Positions 8,337 through 16,828 of a stretch of DNA of 19,830 bases are shown piece after piece. The notes beneath the pieces were generated by a model, which saw nothing but the letters and a program-made list of their open reading frames with translations, had not been told where the DNA came from and ran no database searches. This DNA is from JBFWIL01 sp050256015. Its GTDB lineage: Bacteria > Bacteroidota > Bacteroidia > Bacteroidales > Prolixibacteraceae. Each line of letters starts with the position of its first letter. Positions within the stretch are counted from its first letter, which is position 1. A program made the position numbers and the translations under genes. Location of the stretch: contig JBFWIL010000016.1 of the NCBI GenBank assembly GCA_050256015.1, positions 1 to 19,830 on the forward strand, given 5' to 3'.

Positions 8337-9371
8337 TCAGTAAATCACGATTTTCCGGTACTGCTCCTTCCCGCTTACGGCCGGAGGCAGACTGACATAT
8401 TTGTAATTCAGGGGAGTGGAAATGCTCAGGTATTTCAACACCTGGTCGAGTGACTCCCGGCTGAAGGTAGCCGTAAAATGATAGGCCATCAAACTGCTGT
8501 CGGCAATTTCAATATCCACATTGTACCAGTGTTCCAGTCTCGACACCAGTTTTTCCACCGGATCGTCGAAAAACACAATTTGCCAGTCTTTCCAGGCCGC
8601 ATACCGGGTAACTTCCGTTTCGTCCTTCACCACAATCCGGTTTGTCTCCGCATGGAAAACGGCCACTTCTGAGGGTTCCATCCGCAACACAGTCTTTTCC
8701 TGTCCTTTCATCTGCTTCCGCAATTCCACCCGGCCTTCCAGTAAAGCCACCTCAACCTGTTTGTCCTGATCATAAGCATTTACATTGAAAGACGTTCCGA
8801 GCACCCGGATATGAAAAGAACCGATTTTCACCACAAAAGGCCTTTGGGCGTTTTCCGTCACTTCAAAATACCCTTCCCCGCATAACTCAACACAACGCCG
8901 GCCGGCTTGTGCAAAAGAAATCGGGAAACGCAGGCTGCTCCCGGAATTAAGCCAAACTTCGGTTCCGTCAGACAGGGTCAACCGGCTCTGCGTGCCACAG
9001 GCCGCCTTGATCTCCTGATACACCGGCTGCCCGGCCTTATTAGCCGAACGGTCCAGAAAATAATTAAGGGTAACCGAGAGGAAAATAGAAAGCAACACGA
9101 CAGCGGCAGCCATCCTGAGCCAGATTATACGGAATGTTTTTGTTTTAAGGCGGGGAATCCGGTTTTTGGTGGCACGCAGAGCTGCCTCCACATCCACCTC
9201 CGGGGAAAGCATGAGGCTTTTGGAATCGTTCCAGAGTTTTCGGTAAACCTCAAATTCTTTCCTGTTCTCTTCGGCTCCGGCCAGCCACTGTTGCAGAAAC
9301 TGTTGCTCCTCCACACCGGCCTTTCCGGTGAAGGACTTAATCATCAAAGATTCAATTTCTCGTTTTTCCAC
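8337..9371 (-). CDS. FecR-family anti-sigma factor / transmembrane signal transducer
   Basis: A 344-residue single-span inner-membrane protein that holds or activates the neighbouring ECF sigma factor and receives a signal from the STN domain of an outer-membrane receptor. Visible parts are an N-terminal cytoplasmic sigma-binding region (about 1-75, with LIxxFTGKAGVEEQQFLQQWL-like sequence), one membrane helix (about 83-105, WLRMAAAVVLLSIFLSV), the FecR domain (about 118-225, with GTQSRLTLSDGTEVWLNSGS and GEGYFEVTENAQRPFVV) and a C-terminal DUF4974-type secretin/STN-like domain (about 268-340, DDPVEKLVSRLEHWYNVDIEI). The start is GTG at 9371; the first ATG, nine codons later, would also keep all domains. 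It is 69 nt after the sigma gene and about 150 nt before the receptor gene, the usual order for this system in Bacteroidetes. Confidence 0.93.
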   Translation of the reverse strand: MEKREIESLMIKSFTGKAGVEEQQFLQQWLAGAEENRKEFEVYRKLWNDSKSLMLSPEVDVEAALRATKNRIPRLKTKTFRIIWLRMAAAVVLLSIFLSVTLNYFLDRSANKAGQPVYQEIKAACGTQSRLTLSDGTEVWLNSGSSLRFPISFAQAGRRCVELCGEGYFEVTENAQRPFVVKIGSFHIRVLGTSFNVNAYDQDKQVEVALLEGRVELRKQMKGQEKTVLRMEPSEVAVFHAETNRIVVKDETEVTRYAAWKDWQIVFFDDPVEKLVSRLEHWYNVDIEIADSSLMAYHFTATFSRESLDQVLKYLSISTPLNYKYVSLPPAVSGKEQYRKIVIY

Positions 9372-9440
9372 CTCTGATATCGTTTGTATCAGCTGGACGT
9401 AAAAAGAAGGCAGATACCCTATATTAAAACGGGAATTATT

Positions 9441-10031
9441 TTATTCGGGCATCCCGAATAACAAAAAGATCAAGGGAAGGAACTCGCTCAGCTCCACCCG
9501 TAGAATTTTCAGGGAACGGCTGATGAGCGCCTCTACGGCTTTCACGGAAATATTCATCCGGGAAGCAATTTCGGGATAGGTGAGTCCGTCGAAACGACTG
9601 TATTCAAAAGCAACACGACAGCGCTCAGGAAGCTGGTTCAACGCCAGAATCAGCCGCTCTTCAAATTCATGCGAAAAAACCTGTCCGAGCAGGTCCGTTC
9701 CCCCTTCCTTTTGCTCAACCTCCGTCCGGTCAAAAACAGATTCCCGTCTGTATTTCCGGAGGTAATCAACACATTTGTTCCGGACCAGCACGCACAACCA
9801 GGAACCAAGGTTGTCAATATCCGTGGCCTCTTCCCGGATCTCCCAAAGCCTGATAAAACAATCCTGAACCAGACTTTGCGACAAATCCAGATCATGCACG
9901 TACAGGTTAGCCTGTGAGCACAACGCTTTATAGTACTGTCTGAAAATATAGTCGAAAGCTTTTTCTTCCCCCTGTTTCAGACAGGTCAACACAAAGCGCT
10001 CCGTTGGTCCGGATAGACTTGTATTGATCAT
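9441..10031 (-). CDS. ECF-type RNA polymerase sigma-70 factor (FecI-like)
   Basis: This 196-residue sigma factor would direct RNA polymerase to the promoters of the downstream receptor and enzyme genes. Region 2 spans about residues 22-97 (EEKAFDYIFRQYYKAL, QDCFIRLWE, LVRNKCVDYLRK) and region 4 about 124-178 (LNQLPERCRVAFEYSRFDG, TYPEIASRMNISVKAVEALI); region 3 is absent, as expected for ECF sigma factors. The length is normal for the Bacteroidetes group that partners FecR and SusC. The hydrophobic tail EFLPLIFLLFG after region 4 is common in this group. It is the first gene of the minus-strand locus, and its activity is expected to be set by the FecR-like protein encoded 69 nt downstream. 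A TATCTTTG sequence at 10036-10043 matches the -7 consensus but lies very close to the ATG and lacks a good -33 partner. Confidence 0.95.
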   Translation of the reverse strand: MINTSLSGPTERFVLTCLKQGEEKAFDYIFRQYYKALCSQANLYVHDLDLSQSLVQDCFIRLWEIREEATDIDNLGSWLCVLVRNKCVDYLRKYRRESVFDRTEVEQKEGGTDLLGQVFSHEFEERLILALNQLPERCRVAFEYSRFDGLTYPEIASRMNISVKAVEALISRSLKILRVELSEFLPLIFLLFGMPE

Positions 10032-10381
10032 AGTTCAAAGATAATTAAATTCCGGGAAACCGCTTTTTATTGGCAGAACCTTTCTGATGTGCATCCATCA
10101 GACAGACTGTGCTGGAAATAACATCCGGCGTTTCCTGCATAACACCCCGTGCGTCCTGGAAATAAAAACCACAACAAAATTCAGGGAGTTTTTAATAAAC
10201 AGAAGAACAGGTTGAATGAACAAAAGAATAGTTGAATGGAGCATAAGAAGGCAGGGTTTTATATTTATTAAGTCTGCTTATATATAAACGCGATTAACAA
10301 TGCATTAACAAATATCTGACTTTCAAAATATTCAATTGTGCTATTTTAGTCGAAGAAATCAGAACCAATCGCCGGAAATTT
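10032..10381. promoter_or_regulatory. Divergent intergenic region between sigma and DUF362 genes
   Basis: No gene is visible in these 350 bp, which must hold the start signals of both flanking operons. On the minus strand TATCTTTG at 10036-10043 matches the -7 consensus. A near-perfect direct repeat, GTTGAATGAA (10211-10220) and GTTGAATGGA (10231-10240), is spaced exactly 20 bp, about two helical turns, and could bind a regulator. The segment after about 10260 is AT-rich. I see no full -33/-7 pair on the plus strand. Confidence 0.45.
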
Positions 10382-11305
10382 ATGAGAAGAAGAGACTTTA
10401 TCTACAAAGGAATCGGAGCCGGACTGCTGACTGGCGTGGGACTCCGGTCCAATTTGTTCGGGAGTGTATTGCCGGGGCAGGCCGTTGAAGGAGCCTCTCC
10501 ATACGATCTGGTAGCTGTCCGCGGAGGAGAAGCTGAAGTCATGTTTGAAGAAGGCATTGCCGCTCTAGGCGGAATGAAAACCTTTGTCAAAGCCAACCAA
10601 ACCGTCGTGATAAAACCAAATATTGGCTGGGACACCACCCCCGAACGGGCAGGCTGTACCAATCCGAAACTGGTCCGAAAAATCGTGGAACACTGTTTCC
10701 GGGCAGGAGCCAAAGAGGTATATGTATTTGACAATACCTGCGATAACTGGCAGAAATGCTATGCTAACAGCGGCATCGAAAAAGCAGTCAAGGATGCCGG
10801 CGGAAAAATTGTTACCGGAGGAAGCGAAAGCCTGTACCAGGAAGTGGAACTAAGCAAGGCAAAAAGCCTTAAAAAAGCCAAAGTGCATGAGCTGATTCTC
10901 TCGAGCGATGTGTTTATCAACGTCCCCGTACTTAAACATCACCACAGCACAACGGTTACGGCAGCCATGAAAAACCTGATGGGGGTAGTGTGGGACCGCG
11001 GGTACTGGCATCGCAACGACCTGCCGCAGTGCATTGCCGATTTCCCGACATTCCGGAAACCCGACCTGAATATTATTGATGCTTACCGGGTCATGAAGAA
11101 AAACGGTCCCCGCGGTGTTTCGCTGGAGGATATTGTGACCATGAAGGCCCAGGTCATTTCAACCGATATTGTTGCCACAGACACTGCTGCCATCCAGTTG
11201 TTCGGAGCAGCTCCGGCCTCCATTGCCTACATGAGCAAGGCTCAGGATCATGGACTGGGAACCATGGACCTAAAAAGTCTTAACATTAGCCGGCTAACTG
11301 TATAA
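10382..11305 (+). CDS. DUF362 protein with twin-arginine signal
   Basis: A 307-residue protein starting MRRRDFIYKGIGAGLLTGVG. RRDFIYK followed by a weakly hydrophobic stretch fits a Tat signal, so the protein is probably folded in the cytoplasm and exported across or anchored to the inner membrane. The remainder matches the DUF362 family: VVIKPNIGWDTTPERAGCTNPKLV (about 75-98), AGAKEVYVFDNT (108-119), FINVPVLKHHHSTTVTAAMKNLMG (178-201) and PDLNIIDA (227-234), then a DIVATDTAA motif. The triple His at 186-188 and Cys92, 105, 120, 126 and 217 are candidate metal or cluster ligands; no ferredoxin CxxCxxC motif is present, unlike some DUF362 proteins. The biochemical role of the family is poorly known. 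It is followed after 7 nt by a membrane polyferredoxin, which points to a redox role. Naming a substrate would be guesswork. Confidence 0.88.
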   Translation: MRRRDFIYKGIGAGLLTGVGLRSNLFGSVLPGQAVEGASPYDLVAVRGGEAEVMFEEGIAALGGMKTFVKANQTVVIKPNIGWDTTPERAGCTNPKLVRKIVEHCFRAGAKEVYVFDNTCDNWQKCYANSGIEKAVKDAGGKIVTGGSESLYQEVELSKAKSLKKAKVHELILSSDVFINVPVLKHHHSTTVTAAMKNLMGVVWDRGYWHRNDLPQCIADFPTFRKPDLNIIDAYRVMKKNGPRGVSLEDIVTMKAQVISTDIVATDTAAIQLFGAAPASIAYMSKAQDHGLGTMDLKSLNISRLTV

Positions 11306-11312
11306 TCGGGTT

Positions 11313-12938
11313 ATGAGAAAATTCTGGAAACCGTTCAGAATCATCATTTCCATGGTAACTCTGGCAGCGATGGCATTTATTTTTCTGGACTTCAGACAAC
11401 AGATTCCGTCTTCCGGATACCGGACGGTCACCTTTTTGCAGTTTATTCCTTCCCTGCGTAATTTTCTGATCGCAGCAGGACTGCTTTCTTCGGGTTTCCT
11501 GGTGGTTATCCTGTTTACCCTGTTATTCGGAAGAGTATACTGCTCTACAGTTTGTCCGCTTGGCATACTACAGGATGTAATTAATTTTTTCTCCAGAAAA
11601 TTCAGGGGGAAAAAGTTCCGTTTCAAATATACCCGGGCAAAAAACCTGATCCGCTACTCTTTCCTGGCGTTGGCTGTTATTCCTCTTTTTTTCGGCATGA
11701 TCAGCACAGTCGGGCTGCTTGATCCGTACAGCAACTTCGGACGTATTTTCTCCGGACTGGGACAACCCCTATATACGGGAGCCAATAACCTGCTGTCCGG
11801 AATTTTACTGAAAATGGAATTTTACGTCCTGTTTCCCGAACAGCTCCCGGTTACAAACCTGGCGGCCATGGCTTACCCGATACTCTTTCTCGTGATTCTG
11901 CTGGTCATGGCCTCCAAATGGGGAAGGCTTTACTGTAATACGGTTTGTCCGGTGGGAACCCTGCTGGGACTGCTTTCGCGCATCTCGCTGTTCAAGATAA
12001 AAATCGATCCGGGAACCTGCACCAAATGCGCCAAATGTGCCATAGCCTGCAAATCTCAGTGCATCAACCTGAAAGACCAAACGGTAGACTTCAGCCGCTG
12101 TGTGGCTTGCTTTAACTGCGTGAACGCCTGCCAGGACAACAGCATCAGCTATAAACCGACACTCCTCCGGAACTCCCGGCAAAGCACCCCCCGGCATACT
12201 CCCTCCAAAAACACAGCCGGAGCCCATGGAACGGCAAGTTCTCCAAACGGCACCGGTCTGTCGAAACGACAGTTTATTGCCGGCTCACTTGCCCTGGCCG
12301 GAACAGCCCTGGGGATATACCGCAAAGCGGGGGCCGAAGAAACTGCAGTTGCCGGCAAAGCCAAACAAATTTCGATAAAAAAGGAATACCCCTGTTCGCC
12401 TCCCGGATCCGTAAGCCTTAAACACTTTAACGATACCTGTACGGCCTGTCATCTCTGTGTCAGTGCCTGTCCTAACGGCGTACTCAGGCCTTCCCTTCTT
12501 GAATACGGGCTGGAAGGTTTCCTGCAGCCCTTGCTGGACCCGGCCAGCGGTTATTGCAATTTTGACTGTACGGTGTGCGGTGAGATATGTCCCGCAGGAG
12601 CTATTCTGCCGCTGACCAAGGAAGAAAAACATGTCACCCAGGTTGGCATTGTCAGGTTTGTTAAACAAAATTGCGTTGTATTCACCGACGAAACCCTCTG
12701 CGGAGCCTGTTCGGAACACTGCCCCACCAAAGCAGTAATCATGGTTCCCTACAAAAACGAGTTGAATATCCCGGAAGTAAACCCGGCTATCTGCGTGGGC
12801 TGCGGAGCCTGCGAGCATGCCTGTCCGGTAAGGCCCCACCGGGCTATATATGTGGACGGACTGGCTGTCCAGCGGGTTGCCGAGAAACCTCATATTGAAA
12901 AAAACACCGAAGGAGCGCTGGAGGCGTTCCCCTTTTGA
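11313..12938 (+). CDS. Membrane polyferredoxin, NapH-like part fused to NapG-like part
   Basis: A 541-residue iron-sulfur protein that probably carries electrons across the inner membrane. Residues 1-230 contain several membrane helices (about 10-27, 50-72, 112-132, 183-200) and two CxxxCP motifs (Cys77/81 and Cys208/212), as in NapH, NosR and CcoG proteins. Two 4Fe-4S ferredoxin motifs follow (Cys236/239/242/246 and Cys263/266/269/273). After a Ser/Thr/Pro/Asn-rich linker (about 283-316) comes LSKRQFIAGSLALAGTALG, which looks like an internal Tat-type signal with KR in place of RR. A second ferredoxin-like half then follows, with Cys376/379/382/386, Cys415/419/422/426, Cys463/466/470 and Cys494/497/500/504. 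The layout resembles NapH joined to NapG, with cytoplasmic and periplasmic cluster domains. Seven nt separate it from the DUF362 gene, and a terminator follows. No terminal reductase is encoded nearby. Confidence 0.87.
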   Translation: MRKFWKPFRIIISMVTLAAMAFIFLDFRQQIPSSGYRTVTFLQFIPSLRNFLIAAGLLSSGFLVVILFTLLFGRVYCSTVCPLGILQDVINFFSRKFRGKKFRFKYTRAKNLIRYSFLALAVIPLFFGMISTVGLLDPYSNFGRIFSGLGQPLYTGANNLLSGILLKMEFYVLFPEQLPVTNLAAMAYPILFLVILLVMASKWGRLYCNTVCPVGTLLGLLSRISLFKIKIDPGTCTKCAKCAIACKSQCINLKDQTVDFSRCVACFNCVNACQDNSISYKPTLLRNSRQSTPRHTPSKNTAGAHGTASSPNGTGLSKRQFIAGSLALAGTALGIYRKAGAEETAVAGKAKQISIKKEYPCSPPGSVSLKHFNDTCTACHLCVSACPNGVLRPSLLEYGLEGFLQPLLDPASGYCNFDCTVCGEICPAGAILPLTKEEKHVTQVGIVRFVKQNCVVFTDETLCGACSEHCPTKAVIMVPYKNELNIPEVNPAICVGCGACEHACPVRPHRAIYVDGLAVQRVAEKPHIEKNTEGALEAFPF

Positions 12939-12958
12939 ACAACCGGAACCTATCGGTT

Positions 12959-12995
12959 AAAAGCTGCAGATCGAATGATTTGCAGCTTTTTTTTT
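12959..12995 (+). terminator. Rho-independent terminator after the polyferredoxin gene
   Basis: Arms AAAAGCTGCA and TGCAGCTTTT, extended by a G-T pair and ATC/GAT, close on a 4-nt loop and run into about nine T. It lies 20 nt after the stop codon and closes the DUF362-polyferredoxin operon. Its core resembles the terminator after tRNA-Pro at 19501. Confidence 0.85.
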
Positions 12996-13110
12996 GCACT
13001 GAACGGATCAGACATTAATTTACATTAATTAAAAAATCAAACAAAACACACCATTGTTCAATTTTTGTTGGTTAATTTGCAGGATGATTACCACAAAGGG
13101 AAAACCGGGA

Positions 13111-14622
13111 ATGAGAATGAATATCGGGAAAGACAAAATGCTGCCGGTAGCAATCGCCTTTCTTTTAAACGGATGTACCGGACTGTCCGGTCATGCACAG
13201 GAACAGGTCAGAATGACCTTTGGCGAGGCATACGGATACATGCAACAAAACAGTCACACCATAAAACAGTCGGTCCTTCAGGTCAGGCAGAAAGAAGCTG
13301 AAGAAAAAGCTTCCGCCGCACTGAAAGTGCCGCAACTGGGCATCACAGGAATGGCCGCAAGCATGTCCAAAAGCCTGCATCTTGATCTTACACCGGTACG
13401 TGATGCCATAACTCCCCTGTACGAAACCCTGGGAACATACGGAAATTTTTCCGGCCTGTCAGACGGCTCCGCCGTGTTCCCGGAAGCTGTCAGCACGACC
13501 GTGATCCGGCAAAAGATGCTGGAAGCTTCGGAAGAGATAAGCCAGACCTCCTGGGACCAGACCATCCAGGAAAAACAGTTTGCCAGTCTGAGCGCAAACA
13601 TATCCTGGCCCATTTATGCAGGCGGAAAAATCAGGGCAGCCAACAACGCAGCCAGGATCAGCACCCGGGAAGCCGGACTGAAGATGGAACAAAAAAAAGC
13701 GGAGCTGCTGTCCGAGCTGGTAACACGTTACTACGGACTGGTCTTGTCTCGGGAATCAGAGCGTGTCCGCAGGCAAGTGCTGGAAGTTATGGAAAAACAC
13801 CTCTACGACGCCCGGAAACTTCTTGAGCAGGGGCAGATTGCCCAAGTGGAAGAACTGCATGCCGAAGTTGCCAGAGCTGATGCCGAAAGGGAGCTGCTAA
13901 AAGCAGGAAGGCAAACGTCCATCCTCAGTAATGCCCTGCAAAATACCCTGGCCCTGTCCGGCAAAAAATCGCCGGTACCTGCTTCCGGACTGTTTATGCT
14001 TAACCGGCTTGAAGAGGTTGCCTATTTCATCGATCTGGCCAAACGGGAAAGTCCCCTGCTCCGGCAGATCAGCACAAAAAAGAAACTGGCCGAAACCGGG
14101 ATAAAAGCCCAAAAAAGCACTTATCTCCCTTCAGTTGCCCTAACAGGAACTTACGAGCTGGCCAACAAGGACCTGTCTCCTTACATCCCCGAATGGCTCG
14201 TGGGCATGGGACTGAACTGGACCCTGTTCGACGGAGCATCCGGATACCGGAAACTCCAGGCTGCCAGGCTCCGGGCTGCCCAGATAGACGAAGCAGGAGA
14301 AAAAGCCGAAGACAATATGGAGACCCTGGTCCGGAAACTTCACCACGAGTTGGGTATGCTGTACGAGCAAATGGAGAGCCTTAACAAAACGCTTGCTTTT
14401 GCAGAAAGTTATGCGGAAAGCAAAAACCGGGCTTTTCTCGAAGGCCTCACTTCTTCCTCCGAGCAGGTCGATGCACAGCTGATGGTGTCAAAATTCAAGA
14501 TTGAACGGCTGCAGATAATGTACCGTTATGACGTAACCCTGGCGGCCCTGCTTCAGCATTGCGGTGTGCCTGACCGTTTCCTTGCCTATCAGCAAAGCAG
14601 AGATCTTTTTTCAGAAAAATAA
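13111..14622 (+). CDS. TolC-family outer-membrane efflux protein
   Basis: A 503-residue outer-membrane factor that would form the exit duct of the export system encoded downstream. I chose the ATG at 13111 because AAAGGG lies about 10 nt upstream and it gives an export signal, MRMNIGKDKMLPVAIAFLL, ending either at NG-Cys22 (lipoprotein-like) or near GHA-Q30; ATGs at 13054, 13084 and 13117 are in frame. The mature protein begins VRMTFGEAYGYMQQNSHTIKQS, the usual first repeat of the family. Long amphipathic coiled-coil helices appear at about 240-290 and 385-460, with SANISWPIYAGGKIRAANNAA (about 165-185) and GLNWTLFDGASGYRKLQAA (about 368-386) as the two repeated beta-turn-helix elements. It lies 15 nt upstream of the HlyD-type adaptor and starts the operon. 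A possible imperfect -7 element (TTAATTTG) lies at 13072-13079. Confidence 0.93.
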   Translation: MRMNIGKDKMLPVAIAFLLNGCTGLSGHAQEQVRMTFGEAYGYMQQNSHTIKQSVLQVRQKEAEEKASAALKVPQLGITGMAASMSKSLHLDLTPVRDAITPLYETLGTYGNFSGLSDGSAVFPEAVSTTVIRQKMLEASEEISQTSWDQTIQEKQFASLSANISWPIYAGGKIRAANNAARISTREAGLKMEQKKAELLSELVTRYYGLVLSRESERVRRQVLEVMEKHLYDARKLLEQGQIAQVEELHAEVARADAERELLKAGRQTSILSNALQNTLALSGKKSPVPASGLFMLNRLEEVAYFIDLAKRESPLLRQISTKKKLAETGIKAQKSTYLPSVALTGTYELANKDLSPYIPEWLVGMGLNWTLFDGASGYRKLQAARLRAAQIDEAGEKAEDNMETLVRKLHHELGMLYEQMESLNKTLAFAESYAESKNRAFLEGLTSSSEQVDAQLMVSKFKIERLQIMYRYDVTLAALLQHCGVPDRFLAYQQSRDLFSEK

Positions 14623-14637
14623 AAAAGTATACAAACC

Positions 14638-15630
14638 ATGAATAAAACCAGAAATTTCATCATCGGGATCTTCTTTTCGGCCCTGCTCATTTTCCTGTTG
14701 TACACCACCTGGCTGATTACCCGTCCGGTTCCACTAAAAATCCAGGGTGAAATTGATGCCACCCAGATCCGGGTTTCTTCCAAAGTTCCGGGTCGCATCG
14801 ACGAAATCGCGGTAAAAAAGGGACAACGGGTACAAAAAGGAGACTTTCTGTTTTCCATCAGCAGCCCTGAGACAGAAGCAAAAATGCAACAGGCCACCGC
14901 AGCCCGGGAAGCGGCCGAAGCCCAGAATCTGAAAGCCCGCCACGGAGCCCGTGAAGAAGACATCAAGGCAGCCTACAGTACATACCTCAAGGCCGAAGCA
15001 GCTGCCCGGCTCTATGAAAAAACGTATCAGCGAATTGCCAATTTATTTGAAGCCGGGGTGCTCCCCGAACAGAAAAAAGATGAAGCGGAAACCCGGATGA
15101 AAACATCCCGGGAAACAGCCAATGCGGCCCAGGCTGTCTGGAACAAAGCCAGAAAAGGAGTACGGGCTGAAGATAAGAAAACTTCCGAAGAACTGGTAAG
15201 GCAGGCGGAAGGAGCCATCGCCGAGGTCGAAGCCTACCTGAGGGAAACCCGTATTACAGCGCCGGCCAACGGAGAGGTGGCCAATGTGGTTCCTGAAGAA
15301 GGCGAACTGGTGGGCTCGGGCTCCCCGGTAATCAGTCTGCTGGACCTGTCGGAAACCTGGGCCGTGCTTTATCTGCGGGAAGACCTGATGCCCATGATCA
15401 GGATGGACACGGAATTTAAGGCCGACATACCGGCTCTGGGACTGAAGGATGCCCGCTTTAAAATAGACTATATAAGTCCGGCAGCCGATTTTGCCACCTG
15501 GACTTCCACCAAAACGTCGGGCGGCTTCGATGTCAAGTCGTTTGAGATTCACGCTACACCCGTAAAACCGCTGGAAGGTCTCAGACCGGGAATGAGTGTA
15601 CTGGTTAACTGGAAGCAATTTAAGAACTAG
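14638..15630 (+). CDS. HlyD/EmrA-family membrane fusion protein
   Basis: A 330-residue periplasmic adaptor anchored by one N-terminal helix (about 7-27). The first lipoyl half lies at about 40-76 (IRVSSKVPGRIDEIAVKKGQRVQKGD), followed by a long Ala/Glu/Lys-rich coiled-coil hairpin at about 78-205, the second lipoyl half (206-235, ITAPANGEVANVVPEEGELVGSG) and a barrel domain ending RPGMSVLVNW. This organisation is like that of the YhiI/YbhG adaptors that work with ABC-2 permeases. It would bridge the two permeases encoded next to the TolC-type protein encoded just before. Spacing is 15 nt upstream and 6 nt downstream, so it is certainly part of the same operon. The cargo is unknown. Confidence 0.92.
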   Translation: MNKTRNFIIGIFFSALLIFLLYTTWLITRPVPLKIQGEIDATQIRVSSKVPGRIDEIAVKKGQRVQKGDFLFSISSPETEAKMQQATAAREAAEAQNLKARHGAREEDIKAAYSTYLKAEAAARLYEKTYQRIANLFEAGVLPEQKKDEAETRMKTSRETANAAQAVWNKARKGVRAEDKKTSEELVRQAEGAIAEVEAYLRETRITAPANGEVANVVPEEGELVGSGSPVISLLDLSETWAVLYLREDLMPMIRMDTEFKADIPALGLKDARFKIDYISPAADFATWTSTKTSGGFDVKSFEIHATPVKPLEGLRPGMSVLVNWKQFKN

Positions 15631-15636
15631 CCGGAA

Positions 15637-16809
15637 ATGGAGAAAAATCCGTTTTTCAAGGTACTTTTCCGGGAGATCGACCGGATGTCTGGATCGGCAA
15701 TTTACCTGTTCTGCACGCTGATCGGTCCCCTGTTTGCCTTTCTTCTGCTACAGGCCACCTTCTCGAAAAGTATACCCAGAGACATTGCGATGGCAGTGGT
15801 TGACCAGGACAGGAGTGCACTTTCCCGAAAAATAAGGCAAAGTATCAACGCCGCTCCGGAAGCGGAAGTATGCGCCCGGCTAACAAACCTGAAAGAAGCA
15901 TACGGATTAATGGCCCGGGGCAAGATTGATGCCATCGTGCTGATTCCGCAGGATACCGAAAAAAACATTCTGAAAGGCATGCAGCAGAAAATACCGGCTT
16001 TTATTAACAACATGAACATCCTGAAAGGCGGATACCTGCAAAAGGGCGTATACAAAACCCTGGCAAGCCTGTCTGCCGGACTAAAGATTCAACTGGCCGT
16101 CAAAAAAGGACAAAATGTTGAACAGGCCATGGTCCGGTCCGTACCGGTAAGACTGAACCAGCATATCCTGTTCAACCCCTTTGGCAACTATGCCTATTTC
16201 CTGTTAACTGCCCTGCTGCCCCTGATGATCCTGGTGTTCACCCTGCTGACCACCGTCTATGCAGTGGGACTGGAACTCCGGGAAGGCACGGGGCCGGACT
16301 GGCTGTTGCATGCCAACGGAAATCTGATTGTGGCGCTCGCTGGCAAACTGCTTCCCTACACCCTGCTCTATGGCATGGTCAGCATGGTGATGAACGTTAT
16401 CCTTTTCATCCATATGGAAACGCCTGTCCACGGAAGCTTTATGCTGATCATCCTGGGCGAACTGTGGCTCATCCTCACCTACCAGTTTGTGGGAATCCTG
16501 CTGGTCTCGGCGCTGGCCAACCTGAGGCTGGCCCTTTCCATAGGAAGCGCCTATTCCATGATGGCGCTGACTTTCTCGGGACTGACCTTTCCGGCATTCG
16601 GCATGCCGGCAGTGGCAGAGGTACTTTCCTTCCTGTTCCCGTTCACATACTGGATCCGGATATTCATTTCCCAGGCTATGCAAGGGGGACCGCAAATGCA
16701 GGGAGTCAAAGCTCTCTGCTGCTTCCTGCCGTTCATCCTTTTATCATTGCTGTTTTTTCCACGGCTGAAACGAATTCTGCAAGACAAAACGTACTGGGGA
16801 AAACTATAG
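15637..16809 (+). CDS. ABC-2-type transporter permease, first of a pair
   Basis: A 390-residue inner-membrane protein. One helix near the N-terminus (about 20-40), then an extracytoplasmic domain (about 45-180, beginning DIAMAVVDQDRSALSRKIRQ and including KIDAIVLIPQD), then five to six helices (about 184-390). This is the ABC-2/YhhJ-like arrangement: a first helix, a large periplasmic loop and a C-terminal bundle. It has no Walker A or signature motif, so it cannot hydrolyse ATP itself. It starts 6 nt after the adaptor gene and is followed 19 nt later by a related permease, so the two presumably form a heterodimer. Confidence 0.9.
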   Translation: MEKNPFFKVLFREIDRMSGSAIYLFCTLIGPLFAFLLLQATFSKSIPRDIAMAVVDQDRSALSRKIRQSINAAPEAEVCARLTNLKEAYGLMARGKIDAIVLIPQDTEKNILKGMQQKIPAFINNMNILKGGYLQKGVYKTLASLSAGLKIQLAVKKGQNVEQAMVRSVPVRLNQHILFNPFGNYAYFLLTALLPLMILVFTLLTTVYAVGLELREGTGPDWLLHANGNLIVALAGKLLPYTLLYGMVSMVMNVILFIHMETPVHGSFMLIILGELWLILTYQFVGILLVSALANLRLALSIGSAYSMMALTFSGLTFPAFGMPAVAEVLSFLFPFTYWIRIFISQAMQGGPQMQGVKALCCFLPFILLSLLFFPRLKRILQDKTYWGKL

Positions 16810-16828
16810 GTATAAAGATACTAGCATC

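Noticed and set aside
10036..10043. Leaderless transcription of the sigma gene from TATCTTTG
   Set aside because: The -7 match is good but no -33 element lies 19-21 nt upstream, so the start site cannot be placed with confidence.
12285..12893. Minus-strand frame of 202 residues opposite the polyferredoxin gene
   Set aside because: It is antisense to clear ferredoxin motifs and shows no signal peptide, domain or ribosome site.
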